Assembly: GCF_001544515.1 (NCBI RefSeq)
Contig: NZ_FCOL02000001.1
Span: 124,001 to 188,000 of the forward strand
Source: Caballeronia terrestris
GTDB taxonomy: Bacteria > Pseudomonadota > Gammaproteobacteria > Burkholderiales > Burkholderiaceae
Reading direction: 5' to 3'
Length of the DNA: 64,000 nucleotides
This document shows positions 53,307-61,815 of the stretch, one piece after another; positions within the stretch are counted from its first letter, which is position 1, and each line of letters starts with the position of its first letter. A model generated the notes under the pieces. It saw only the letters and a program-made list of their open reading frames with translations, made no database searches and was not told where the DNA came from. Both the position numbers and the translations under genes were made by a program.

Positions 53307-53782
53307 GGGGCGGGCGCTCCTTGGGGGCGGGCGATGGCGCTCGTTCGGAAGGCGGAGCGGCGCGCTTGCGTTAGGCGGCGCGGCAAGTATACGAGTTCAT
53401 TACAGGAAGCTTGGTTCCGGATCGTCTCGGGGTGTTTCGCTTATTTGGTCTGATGCAGACTAAGCCGTAACCGCCCCACGTCATGGAGCACGAAGCCCCA
53501 ACACGAGCCATATCGCGAAAAACCGAAATGCACCTGCCGTTGGCGCATGAGGTGCAGATGGCCGTCCAGAGCCAGCGGGCGCTGTCCGCTATTCTCGTCA
53601 CCGCTGGCAAAACAGTCGCAAGAATTGGGGCTCGGGTACGAATGAGGCATTCGCAGGGCATGGCGATGTAAAAAAACCGCCGATAAAAGTCGACGGTTAT
53701 CTCGCACTTCGTACGCACCGGCAAGCTACTCGCTACTCGCCGACTACGCCGCGATTCTAGGAACCGCGGCACATCGACACGC
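53307..53782. other. 476-base gap without a supportable gene
   Basis: Short open frames exist on both strands (133 and 88 codons on the minus strand), but none has a ribosome site, family similarity or coding bias. No clear hairpin or tandem repeat seen. It separates the lipid operon from the CBS gene and must carry the promoter for the lipid operon. Confidence 0.5.
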
Positions 53783-54223
53783 TCACGTATGCTCGCCGCG
53801 AATATAAAACTCGAGCTGCTGAATGGTGAACTGCTGCTCAGAGATGATGTTCTTCACCAGATCCCCGATTGAAATCATCCCGACGAGCTTCCCGCCGTCG
53901 ATCACGGGCAAGTGCCGCATGCGCTTGTCGGTCATGAGGGCCATGCAGTCGTCGGTGGTCTGGTCGAGGCGCACGTAGCGCACCTGCGCGGTCATGATGT
54001 CGCGCACCGGCGTCTGCTTCGACGCGCGGTCCATCAGCACGACCTTTCGCGCGTAGTCGCGCTCCGTCATGATGCCGACGATTTCCTCCCCTTCCGTCAC
54101 CACGACCGCGCCGATGTGCTTTTCCGCCATCATCTTGATGGCGTCGAATACGGACGCGGTCGCCGCGATCGTAAACACCGTTTGATCGGGCTTCGAATTC
54201 AGAACCTGTGCGACAGTTGCCAT
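53783..54223 (-). CDS. CBS domain pair protein
   Basis: 146 residues, two CBS motifs: VFTIAATASVFDAIKMMAEKHIGAVVVTEG...GIMTERDYARKVVL, and VRDIMTAQVRYVRLDQTTDDCMALMTDKRMRHLPVID...GMISIGDLVKNIISE. Binds an adenosine nucleotide as a sensor. The ATG at 54223 (MATVAQVLNSK) has GGAGG ahead of it. A stand-alone CBS protein beside cheV; regulatory partner unknown. Confidence 0.92.
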   Translation of the reverse strand: MATVAQVLNSKPDQTVFTIAATASVFDAIKMMAEKHIGAVVVTEGEEIVGIMTERDYARKVVLMDRASKQTPVRDIMTAQVRYVRLDQTTDDCMALMTDKRMRHLPVIDGGKLVGMISIGDLVKNIISEQQFTIQQLEFYIRGEHT

Positions 54224-54495
54224 CGAGCGCCTCCGTTTGACCGCACGGCGCGCATCGGCCGATGCACGCCCTCTTTCTTCTTCGGGATCGCCGCCCCTGG
54301 TTCGCGGCGTGGCCGGGAGCGCCTGGAAGGGCAATTACGCCCTGATTACCCCGACCATTCAAAAAGTATAGTTCAGAGACACGCGCCGATGTGCGCCCCC
54401 GACCCGCCATGACTCGCGCAAATCCGCACGCGACGCGAAACACCTTCAGTTTCGCAGAAAGTTGCCGCTAATCAGCAATCCATCGTCTGCAAGCG

Positions 54496-54503
54496 GGCGA
54501 TAA
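54496..54503 (+). promoter_or_regulatory. Possible sigma28-type -10 box for cheV
   Basis: GGCGATAA, one base off the flagellar sigma28 -10 consensus GCCGATAA, 45 bases before the GTG start. A matching -35 (TAAA) at the expected spacing is weak (CAAT), so this is tentative. The rest of the 324-base gap 54224-54547 shows nothing clear. Confidence 0.35.
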
Positions 54504-54547
54504 CACACAGCGCAACCAGCGTTTCCAGCGACGATCAGGGGAAAAGA

Positions 54548-55504
54548 GTGAGCAGTTCACAGCACGATATCGAGCAGCGCGTCAGGCTCGCCGGCAACAA
54601 CATGTTCGAATTGCTGCTGTTCCGTCTGGGCGAAGCACCGGACTCGGAGCAGCGCGAGCTCTACGGCATCAACGTCTTCAAGGTGCGCGAAATCCTCGCG
54701 ATGCCCGCCATCACCGCCGTCGCAGGCGCGAACGCGGAAATTCTCGGCGTCGCGGATATTCGCGGGCAGATCATTCCCGTCATCGATCTGGCGAAAGTCA
54801 CCGGCTGCCGGCCGAAAAACGGGCCGAAGATCCTGCTCGTCACGGAATTCGCGCGCACGACGCAAGGCTTCGCCGTCGAGGAAGTCGACGATATCGTGCG
54901 GCTCGAGTGGAATCAGGTGCTCTCGGCGGAATCGCATTCGAGCGGGCGCACGGTGACGAGCTTCGCGCGGCTCGACGGCAACGTCGACGGCTCGCGGCTC
55001 GCGCAGGTGCTCGACGTGGAGCGCATCGTGCGCGACGTGCTGCCGTCGACGGAACCCGACATCACCGAGGAACAGACCGGCCGCGTCAAGCTGAAGCCGG
55101 GCGCGAAAGTGCTCGCCGCCGACGATTCCGGCGTCGCGCGCAGCCTCATCGAGCAAAGCCTGACCGCGATGGGCGTGCCCTTCGTGATGACGAAAACGGG
55201 CCAGGAAGCGTGGCACGTGCTGCAAACCGCGCAGAGAAAGGCGCAGGCCGACGGCACGGACATCGGCGATCAGATCGCCCTCGTCCTGACCGATCTCGAA
55301 ATGCCGGAGATGGACGGCTTCACGCTCACGCGCCGCATCAAGGCCGACGCGGGATTGCAGTCGATTCCGGTCGTGATCCATTCGTCGCTGTCGGGTTCGG
55401 CGAACGAGGAGCACGTGCGGAAGGTCGGCGCGAACGCGTATGTGTCGAAATTCGTGGCGGCAGAACTGGCGTCCGTGATGCGTCAGGCGCTTTACGGGAC
55501 GTGA
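54548..55504 (+). CDS. cheV: Chemotaxis coupling protein CheV
   Basis: 318 residues. A CheW-like domain (FELLLFRLGEAPDSEQRELYGINVFKVREI, ILGVADIRGQIIPVIDL) and a C-terminal receiver with phosphoacceptor Asp in LVLTDLEMPEMDGF and conserved VIHSSLSG / VSKFVAAE. It links receptors to CheA and is adjusted by phosphorylation. GTG start with GGGG upstream; the next gene faces it after a terminator. Together with flhDC and the CheB-CheR kinase it marks a motile organism. Confidence 0.94.
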   Translation: MSSSQHDIEQRVRLAGNNMFELLLFRLGEAPDSEQRELYGINVFKVREILAMPAITAVAGANAEILGVADIRGQIIPVIDLAKVTGCRPKNGPKILLVTEFARTTQGFAVEEVDDIVRLEWNQVLSAESHSSGRTVTSFARLDGNVDGSRLAQVLDVERIVRDVLPSTEPDITEEQTGRVKLKPGAKVLAADDSGVARSLIEQSLTAMGVPFVMTKTGQEAWHVLQTAQRKAQADGTDIGDQIALVLTDLEMPEMDGFTLTRRIKADAGLQSIPVVIHSSLSGSANEEHVRKVGANAYVSKFVAAELASVMRQALYGT

Positions 55505-55537
55505 TCGCGTTCGAATAGGCCGCGTCGTAAACGGATC

Positions 55538-55583
55538 GGCGCCCGGTGCAGTCAGACCTCGTGAGTCTGCTGCACCGGGCGCC
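55538..55583 (+). terminator. Strong terminator between cheV and the following gene
   Basis: GGCGCCCGGTGCAG (55538-55551) and CTGCACCGGGCGCC (55570-55583) form a 14-base stem with an inner CAGAC/GTCTG helix, followed by GTTTCGTTTCT. The symmetric position suits both directions. Confidence 0.9.
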
Positions 55584-55638
55584 GTTTCGTTTCTACTGCG
55601 TTCAGGTCCGTGGGATGGGCGACCGGAACGCCGTTCGA

Positions 55639-55911
55639 TCAGCGACCGAAGAAGACCGAATTCGTGTCGTTCGATTGCGCGCGGTTGCCCGATTGAGCCA
55701 GCGAGTCACGCGAACCGCCGTAGGCGCGGGCGTCCGAACCGGTTGCTGCTTGCTCGGCGGCGATAGTCTGCGCGCTCGGGCCTTGTTGCGACGACGGTGC
55801 GCCGACAGCCGGGCGATACGACGGTGCCGGGCCGTAGCCGCTGGCGAAAGCCGGGGCAGCGAGGGTAGCGGAAGCGGCGATCAGAAGGACAGCGAGAAGA
55901 TTGCGTTTCAT
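55639..55911 (-). CDS. Small exported Ser/Ala/Gln-rich protein, 90 aa
   Basis: Signal peptide MKRNLLAVLLIAASATLAAPAFA. The mature part is low-complexity (Gly/Ser/Ala/Gln) with YGPAPSYRPAVGAPSSQQG, similar in style to DUF4148-like exported proteins of Burkholderiales but not clearly a member. The start at 55911 gives the signal peptide; the frame is open far upstream. The 308-base gap 55912-56219 is AT-rich and would hold its promoter. Confidence 0.75.
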   Translation of the reverse strand: MKRNLLAVLLIAASATLAAPAFASGYGPAPSYRPAVGAPSSQQGPSAQTIAAEQAATGSDARAYGGSRDSLAQSGNRAQSNDTNSVFFGR

Positions 55912-56219
55912 GGTAGTTGCTCCAGAGTCGTTTGACGTTTCGATTCGTTTCAGAAGGCGCCGCAGCAGACTTTCGAGAAACTCTGTGCTACGTCGATGAA
56001 ATGGAGTGTATACCCGCACTATCGATTTTTTATCCCCATAAATTTCAATTGTCTTTTCAAGATAGGCCAACAATCGATCTAACACGGTTTTAGTTGAAAT
56101 CGCGCAAATACCCGCCACGCAAAGGCTTGCGCGATTCGAGCGACGGGGTCGGTTTCGGGGGACGGAACAATCGCGGCGCAAAGTTTTTTGCGGTCGCGCT
56201 TGGTGGAGCGTGCTGGAGG

Positions 56220-56666
56220 CTAGTGGAGCAGGCGCTGAATCAGATGAACGAGTTCGCGCGGCGTGTTTCCTTTTTGGCAGTAGCCGTCGAAGCCGGCGTG
56301 CACGCCTTTCGTGCGGACGTAATCCTCGGCGAGCGCCGTAAACGCGATGATCCCGACGTTGCGCGTCGGTGGAATGCGGCGCAGGACGCGCGCGGTCGCG
56401 AAACCGTCGTGCTCCGGCATGCTGATATCGAGAACGATGACGTGCGGCACCCAGCCGTCGATCGCATGCAGCGCATCGACGCCGCTCAGCACGTAGCGGG
56501 TATCCAGACCGTCCGCGGCGAGCGCGGCGGCGAGACCTTCGGCGCTCGCTTCGTTATCGTCGACGACGAGAATCCGCCAGCGCTTTACGTCGGCGTCGGA
56601 GTCGACACTTCGGTCGGTCCAGAGGACACAGGAACAGGAACGGGAACGCGGCAAGACTGAATGCAT
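56220..56666 (-). CDS. Single-domain response regulator
   Basis: 148 residues if begun at 56666. Receiver domain with ILVVDDNEASAEGL (acidic pair), phosphoacceptor Asp in HVIVLDISMPEHDGF, Thr/Ala in IIAFTAL, Lys in YCQKGNTP. No output domain, so it acts as a CheY-like or kinase-relay protein. The true start is unclear: ATGs at 56666 and 56723 both lack good ribosome sites, and the first ~40 residues are poorly conserved in appearance. Confidence 0.82.
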   Translation of the reverse strand: MHSVLPRSRSCSCVLWTDRSVDSDADVKRWRILVVDDNEASAEGLAAALAADGLDTRYVLSGVDALHAIDGWVPHVIVLDISMPEHDGFATARVLRRIPPTRNVGIIAFTALAEDYVRTKGVHAGFDGYCQKGNTPRELVHLIQRLLH

Positions 56667-56758
56667 GTGACGCACGCTCGGAATATTCGTCTTGGTGTGA
56701 GCAGCAGGTTTCGCGCCTGACATGCACAACACGTGGACAAACACGCCGTGCGCGGCGC

Positions 56759-57166
56759 TCAGGCCTCGTCTTTTTTGCCCTTGCGGCGCTTGGCCGTCGC
56801 TTCCTCGTTGTCGCGCAGCTTGGCGTTCGCCGCGACGAGCAGAGCGGCGTCGCGCTGAACGAGCGCGTGTTCGAGACTTTCGAGCGCCTCGCGCAATGCG
56901 GCTTTATCGGCTTTATTGAGCGGCGCCGGGGCGTGGTCGATCACCCGTTTCGCTTCTTTTTCCAGTCGCTTGAAGAGTTTCGTGCCGAAACGGCTGTCGA
57001 TGGCCTGTTCGCGCAGCAGATCGCCGAGGGTCGCCGCGAGCCGCGTCAGCCCGGCGGCGCTCGTCTGCGTGGGTTCATCGATTTCGTCCTGAAATTCCAC
57101 CGCGATTCTCCCGTAAGCCCAGTTCTGCATGCCGTGCGGATGCACGGTCATCGTGCGCAGCGCCAT
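56759..57166 (-). CDS. Hypothetical protein with Lys/Glu-rich tail
   Basis: 135 residues, not assigned. TVHPHGMQNWAYGRIAVEFQDEIDE is followed by a helical, charged region (RLEKEAKRVIDHAPAPLNKADKAALREALESLEHAL) and a basic C-terminus ATAKRRKGKK. No signal peptide or membrane helix. ATG at 57166 or 57151. Divergent from the CorA-type gene. Confidence 0.65.
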   Translation of the reverse strand: MALRTMTVHPHGMQNWAYGRIAVEFQDEIDEPTQTSAAGLTRLAATLGDLLREQAIDSRFGTKLFKRLEKEAKRVIDHAPAPLNKADKAALREALESLEHALVQRDAALLVAANAKLRDNEEATAKRRKGKKDEA

Positions 57167-57321
57167 CGTAGCGCGTCAATGTGACAGTCATACGTGCCTT
57201 TCAATATGCACGGTTTCACCGATTGGCGCAGCGATCGAAACGCCGCACACGTCAAAAAGGGCCTCAAGCGGTGGCAAACTACGGCACGCGATCCCAAAAA
57301 TACACGCCCCCGACGCCACGC

Positions 57322-58347
57322 ATGAATTCCCCCACTCTCAAGGCCGCGCCCTACGGCTCCGACTTCTCCGGCCTCGTCTGCGGCTTTCGCTTCGTCGCAG
57401 ATGAACCCGGCGTGCCGATCGACTCGAACGGCGTGGTCCAATGGATCGAGAGGCACGATACCGCGAAGGAATTCCTCTGGCTGCACTTCGATCTCGCGAA
57501 TAGTTCGTGCGAGCGCTGGATGCGCACGCGGCTCGATCTGCCGGAAGCCTTCTTCGAAACCCTGCGCGACGGCTCGCACTCGACGCGCATCGAGCATCAG
57601 GAAGGCGCGCTGCTCGCGGTGATCAACGACGTCATCTTCAATTTCGAGCTGACGCCCGCCGAAATCGCGACGCTCTGGGTCTACACGCACCAGAAGCTGC
57701 TCGTGACGGCGCGCCTGAAGCCGCTGCGCTCGGTTGATACGCTGCGCGAATCGGTGCGGCGCGGCGAGGTGTTCCGCTCACCGGCGGAGTTGCTCACGCA
57801 CCTGTTGCGCGATCAGGCCGATCTGCTCGTGCAGATCGTGCGGCGCACGAACGTCGAAGTCGACCGGATCGAGGACCGTTTTCTCTCTATGCGCGCGCCC
57901 GCGAGCCGCTCGGATCTCGGCGCGATGCGGCGCGTGCTCGTGCGCCTGCAGCGGCTGCTCGCGCCGGAACCCGGTTCGGTGTTCCGGCTGCTCGCGAGGC
58001 CGCCGCGCTGGCTGCATCTGCACGACGTGCAGGACCTGCGCGACGCGACCGAGGAGTTTTCGCTCGTGCTCGGCGATCTGGCGGGGCTCGTCGAACGGAT
58101 CAAGCTGCTGCAGGAAGAAATCGGCACGCGCATGGACGAGCAGAGCAACCGCACGCTCTTCACGCTCACGCTCGTCACCGTGCTCGCGCTGCCGATCAAC
58201 ATCGTCGCGGGGTTCTTCGGGATGAACGTCGGCGGGATTCCATTCGCCGAGAATCATCACGGCTTCTGGCTGATGGTGCTGATCGTCGCGACGTTCACCG
58301 TGCTTGCGGGATGGTGGGTCTTCCGCAGGCGGCGCGGCGACCAGTAG
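57322..58347 (+). CDS. CorA/ZntB family metal transporter
   Basis: 341 residues. A long N-terminal cytosolic domain and two C-terminal membrane helices; between them the GMN motif appears as FGMNVGGIPFAENHHGFW. ZntB-like residues and a short acidic loop suggest Zn(II) transport, though Mg(II) is possible. The frame extends upstream to 57181; 57322 (MNSPTLKAAPYG) gives family-like length but has a weak ribosome site. Confidence 0.9.
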   Translation: MNSPTLKAAPYGSDFSGLVCGFRFVADEPGVPIDSNGVVQWIERHDTAKEFLWLHFDLANSSCERWMRTRLDLPEAFFETLRDGSHSTRIEHQEGALLAVINDVIFNFELTPAEIATLWVYTHQKLLVTARLKPLRSVDTLRESVRRGEVFRSPAELLTHLLRDQADLLVQIVRRTNVEVDRIEDRFLSMRAPASRSDLGAMRRVLVRLQRLLAPEPGSVFRLLARPPRWLHLHDVQDLRDATEEFSLVLGDLAGLVERIKLLQEEIGTRMDEQSNRTLFTLTLVTVLALPINIVAGFFGMNVGGIPFAENHHGFWLMVLIVATFTVLAGWWVFRRRRGDQ

Positions 58348-58368
58348 CGGCGCGCCCTTCCCTGTGAT

Positions 58369-58836
58369 TCAAAGCCCCAGGTCACTCAGACCCGGATGGT
58401 CGTCGGGCCGGCGGCCGAGCGGCCAGTGATATTTGCGCTCGGATTCCCTGATCGGCAGGTCGTTGATGCTCGCATGCCGATGCGTCATCAGACCCGCCTC
58501 GTTGAACTCCCAGTTCTCGTTGCCGTAACTGCGGAACCAACTGCCCGAATCGTCGTGCCATTCATACGCGAAACGCACAGCGATGCGCGATCCAGTGAAC
58601 GCCCACAATTCCTTGATCAATCGATAGTCGATTTCGCGCACCCATTTACGCTGCAAAAACGCCTCGACGGCGGCGCGGCCCGTGACGAATTCCGCGCGGT
58701 TGCGCCAGCGCGTGTCCTCGCTGTACGCGAGCGCGACGCGCTTCGGATCGCGGCTGTTCCAGCCGTCTTCGGCGAGGCGGACTTTGAGCTTGGCGGATTC
58801 GAGATCGAACGGCGGGAACGGCGGCTTGGTTTCCAT
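58369..58836 (-). CDS. DUF1348 (NTF2-like) family protein
   Basis: 155 residues, [47 protein letters not shown] and [23 protein letters not shown] match the nuclear-transport-factor-2-like DUF1348 family. Divergent to tetR with two operators in between, so it is probably the regulated target. Function unknown. Confidence 0.93.
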   Translation of the reverse strand: METKPPFPPFDLESAKLKVRLAEDGWNSRDPKRVALAYSEDTRWRNRAEFVTGRAAVEAFLQRKWVREIDYRLIKELWAFTGSRIAVRFAYEWHDDSGSWFRSYGNENWEFNEAGLMTHRHASINDLPIRESERKYHWPLGRRPDDHPGLSDLGL

Positions 58837-58869
58837 GACGCAATCCTTATGTACGTGACTGAAGGGAAG

Positions 58870-58922
58870 GTAGACAGGTCCGTCTACCGACGCACTCTAG
58901 CGCAGGGAGACAGACCTGTCTA
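58870..58922. promoter_or_regulatory. Tandem TetR operator candidates
   Basis: TAGACAGGTCCGTCTA at 58871-58886 and GAGACAGACCTGTCTA at 58907-58922 share 12 of 16 bases and are near-palindromes centred 36 bases apart. The second contains the start of the tetR -10 box, TACAAT at 58921-58926. They lie between the divergent DUF1348 gene and tetR, so the regulator can repress both. Confidence 0.8.
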
Positions 58923-58934
58923 CAATCTCTTTTC

Positions 58935-59501
58935 ATGAACTCCACCGACCTCATCGACGCATCGGATCTCGCGCCGTCCGAGCGCATCCTGCTCGCCGCG
59001 CACGATCTCTTCTATCGCGACGGCATCCGCGCGACGGGCATCGATCGCGTGATCGCGGAGTCGGGTGTCGCGAAGAAAACGTTCTATCGGTACTTTCCGA
59101 GCAAGGACGACCTGATCCTCGCGTTCCTCGAATACCGGCATCAGAACTGGATGGCGTGGTTCAACGAAGCGCTCGAACGTCACGGCGCGAACCTGCAGGC
59201 GCTCGTGCCCGCGCTCGCCGAGTGGTTCGAAAGCGAGGCGTATCGCGGTTGCGCGTTCATCAATTCGGTGGTGGAAGTGGGCGGCACGCATGCGGATGCG
59301 GTCGGCATCGCGCGGCGCCACAAGCGCGACATGGCCGATGCGATCAGGAAGCTGCTGCCGGCAGCGTCGCGCACCGCGAAAGCCGATGCCCAGGCGCTTG
59401 CGATGGCGGTGGATGGCGCGATCGTCGCGGCGCAGTTCGAGGACTCGCCGGCGCTGGCGTTGAAGTCGCTGGCGCGTATCGTCAGGGCGATGAGCGCATA
59501 G
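58935..59501 (+). CDS. TetR family transcriptional regulator
   Basis: 188 residues. N-terminal HTH (RILLAAHDLFYRDGIRATGIDRVIAESGVAKKTFYRYFPSKDDLILAFLEY) and a helical ligand-binding domain with YRGCAFINSVVEVGG. The palindromes at 58870-58922 are suitable operators. Likely autorepressed and controlling the DUF1348 gene. Ligand unknown. Confidence 0.94.
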   Translation: MNSTDLIDASDLAPSERILLAAHDLFYRDGIRATGIDRVIAESGVAKKTFYRYFPSKDDLILAFLEYRHQNWMAWFNEALERHGANLQALVPALAEWFESEAYRGCAFINSVVEVGGTHADAVGIARRHKRDMADAIRKLLPAASRTAKADAQALAMAVDGAIVAAQFEDSPALALKSLARIVRAMSA

Positions 59502-59525
59502 AAAAACACCGGCGCGAGGCCGGTG
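59502..59525 (-). terminator. Terminator for the RcnB-like gene
   Basis: On the minus strand CACCGGC, CTCGC, GCCGGTG and TTTTT (59525 down to 59502). It lies 24 bases beyond that gene's stop and next to the tetR stop. Confidence 0.85.
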
Positions 59526-59549
59526 CTGAAGTTCCGATGGCAGCGGTGT

Positions 59550-59984
59550 TTATCGCGCGAGCACGATCTGCGCGATGATGCCCGACGCCGCCGCAACGAG
59601 CAGATAGTCCCCGCCTACGCCGACCCACTGATAGCCGCGCGGCGGCTGGCGCAGGCCGTAGCCGCGCCAGTCGTCGACGACGTACTGGCGGTCGCGATAG
59701 TCGTGCGAGAGACGATCGCCCTTGCGCCATTCGGCGTGTCCGTCGGGGCCGCCGGGTCCGCCGCCTTCCGCATGCATCGGCGCGGGTGCGTGACCGTTGT
59801 CATGCGCGTTGTTCGGTGCGCCGTGCTGGCCTCGATCAGGGCTACCATGCGGGCCACCATTAGAACCATGCTCCTGCTGATGCGGCTCGCCAGGACCACC
59901 CGGCATTCCCTGCGCAAAGACTGCAACGCTGGAAAGACCCATGCTCGCGCAAAGCAACGCGGCAACGATTCGACTCTTCTTCAT
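59550..59984 (-). CDS. RcnB family exported protein
   Basis: 144 residues. Signal peptide MKKSRIVAALLCASMGLSSVAVFA, a central Gly/Pro/His-rich stretch (HQQEHGSNGGPHG, HAPAPMHAEGG) and the RcnB tail YRDRQYVVDDWRGYGLRQPPRGYQWVGVGGDYLLVAAASGIIAQIVL. RcnB proteins help retain Ni/Co in the periplasm of enterics; here the His-rich part suggests metal binding. Confidence 0.88.
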   Translation of the reverse strand: MKKSRIVAALLCASMGLSSVAVFAQGMPGGPGEPHQQEHGSNGGPHGSPDRGQHGAPNNAHDNGHAPAPMHAEGGGPGGPDGHAEWRKGDRLSHDYRDRQYVVDDWRGYGLRQPPRGYQWVGVGGDYLLVAAASGIIAQIVLAR

Positions 59985-60128
59985 ATAAACACCTCTTCAA
60001 CGATCCATGACTGGCCGATAAAAAAAGTCATCCGGCAATGTGAACCTGCGGGACGAATCGGAAGAGGTGACTGTACGCGGCGCGAGCGGCCCGAGCCGTT
60101 TCATTGTGTAAGTAACGCTTACGGCGGT

Positions 60129-61637
60129 TTACCGGCTCGCCACCTTACGAAGCCTGCGCGCATCGGCCGGCGCGATGGCTTTTTCGATCACGCGCGCGAG
60201 CGTCTCGAAGGCCGGGCCGATCTGTTCGTTCGGCACGCACGCGTAGCCGAGCATGAGCCCCGGCCGCGCAGATGCCTGGTCCACGTAGTAGTTCGCGAGC
60301 GGCCGCGTCACGACACCCGCATCCAACGCAGCAGCCGCGACCGCGCGATCGTCGGTGCCTTCGGGGAGACCCAGCACGAGATGCAAGCCGGCTTCGTCGC
60401 CCATCACGTCGAGCGTATCGCCGAAATGCGCGGTAATCGAATCGATCAGCAATTGCCTGCGCTCGCCGTACAGCGTGCGCATGCGGCGCACGTGCGAAGT
60501 CAGGTAGCCGTCCATGATGAACTCGGTCAGCACGGCCTGCTGCATCAACTGCCCTTCGCGATAAAGCTCCGCGATACCCGTGCGAAACGTGTCGACGAGT
60601 TGCTCCGGCACGACCATGTAGCCCATGCGCAGACCCGGAAACAGCATCTTCCCGAGACTGCCGACGTAGATCACCTGCCCCGCTTCATCGAGCCCTTGCA
60701 GCGACGCGAGCGGACGGCTGCCGTAGCGGAACTCGCTGTCATAGTCGTCCTCGATGATCCAGACGTCGTGCTGGCGCGCGAATTCGAGCAGTGAGCGACG
60801 CCGCGCGAGGCTCATCACCATGCCGAGTGGATATTGATGCGACGGCGTCACGAGCGCGAGCCGAGGCGGCTCGCGCATGTCGCGTTCGAGCGGATTGAGG
60901 CCTTCGCCGTCGACGGGAATCGGCACGAGCGTCAGCCCCGACGACTGCAGCACGCTCCTCACGCCCCAGTAGCACGGCTCCTCGACCCACGCGCGGTCGC
61001 CGAAATCGGTGAGCAGGCGCACGGCGAGATCGATCGACTGGTGGATGCCGGTCGTGATCACGATCTGGTCCGGCGCGCACTTCACGGAGCGCGCGACGCG
61101 CAAATAATCCGACAGCGCGCGCCTGAGCGGCCGATACCCGCCGCCGGGTGCGTAAGTCAGCAGTTCGGGACTGGCGCGCTTCCAGAGCCGCGCCTGCAAG
61201 CGGCTCCACGTACGCGCCGGAAACTCGGCGACATCGGGCACGCCGGGCATGAAGGCGCCCCACTGTTTAGGCGAGACGCCCGCCTGCCCGATCAAGCGCG
61301 CGCCTCGCTTCGAAAGCGCGCAGGGCTTCTTAGGGCCGACGTTGTCTTCGGGTGGCCGGGCCTCCTGCGGCCGCGTATCGGCGACATAAGTGCCGCTTCC
61401 CGTCGACGAAATCACGTAACCCTCGGCCGTGAGCTGGTCGTAGACGTGCAGCACCGTATTGCGCGCGATCTCCAGATCGGCGGCGAGCGTGCGCGAACTC
61501 GGGAGCTTGGTGCCGGGCGCGAGCTGGCCGGTCAGGATTGCCTGCTGCATCAGGTCGAGCACCTGTCGGTACATCGGTTCGGCGTGCGCGCGGTCGAGCC
61601 GCGCATGCAGCCAGTCGGAAAGGATGATCGTGTCCAC
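60129..61637 (-). CDS. MocR-type GntR regulator with aminotransferase domain
   Basis: 502 residues. N-terminal GntR winged helix (YRQVLDLMQQAILTGQLAPGTKLPSSRTLAADLEIARNTV) joined to an aminotransferase-fold class I domain with the PLP lysine in YVGSLGKMLFPGLRMGYMV. MocR proteins bind PLP or an amine and control nearby genes. It is divergent from the polyamine-type ABC operon with direct repeats in its promoter. Confidence 0.93.
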   Translation of the reverse strand: MDTIILSDWLHARLDRAHAEPMYRQVLDLMQQAILTGQLAPGTKLPSSRTLAADLEIARNTVLHVYDQLTAEGYVISSTGSGTYVADTRPQEARPPEDNVGPKKPCALSKRGARLIGQAGVSPKQWGAFMPGVPDVAEFPARTWSRLQARLWKRASPELLTYAPGGGYRPLRRALSDYLRVARSVKCAPDQIVITTGIHQSIDLAVRLLTDFGDRAWVEEPCYWGVRSVLQSSGLTLVPIPVDGEGLNPLERDMREPPRLALVTPSHQYPLGMVMSLARRRSLLEFARQHDVWIIEDDYDSEFRYGSRPLASLQGLDEAGQVIYVGSLGKMLFPGLRMGYMVVPEQLVDTFRTGIAELYREGQLMQQAVLTEFIMDGYLTSHVRRMRTLYGERRQLLIDSITAHFGDTLDVMGDEAGLHLVLGLPEGTDDRAVAAAALDAGVVTRPLANYYVDQASARPGLMLGYACVPNEQIGPAFETLARVIEKAIAPADARRLRKVASR

Positions 61638-61669
61638 GCGGTTCCCTGACCGTATCAGTGGCGCCGCTT

Positions 61670-61704
61670 AAGTGGTTCCACCGCGAATATTGAAATGGCT
61701 CCAC
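61670..61704. promoter_or_regulatory. Direct-repeat operator candidate of the MocR regulator
   Basis: AAGTGGTTCCAC (61670-61681) and AAATGGCTCCAC (61693-61704) match at 10 of 12 bases and start 23 bases apart, a little over two helical turns. MocR/PdxR proteins typically bind such tandem direct repeats. They lie between the divergent MocR gene and potA-like gene. Confidence 0.65.
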
Positions 61705-61815
61705 ATTGTAGAACCGTAGAGGACTATAGTTGTCGCGGGCAGTGGAAAAATTTTCCGGTGCGGCGCAGCATGCGTCGCGGCGACAGGCATAACGGATTCG
61801 AAGGAGACTCGGACG

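Noticed and set aside
53371-53772. 133-codon minus-strand frame, considered as a transposase or phage remnant
   Set aside because: No motif, ribosome site or inverted terminal repeats could be identified.
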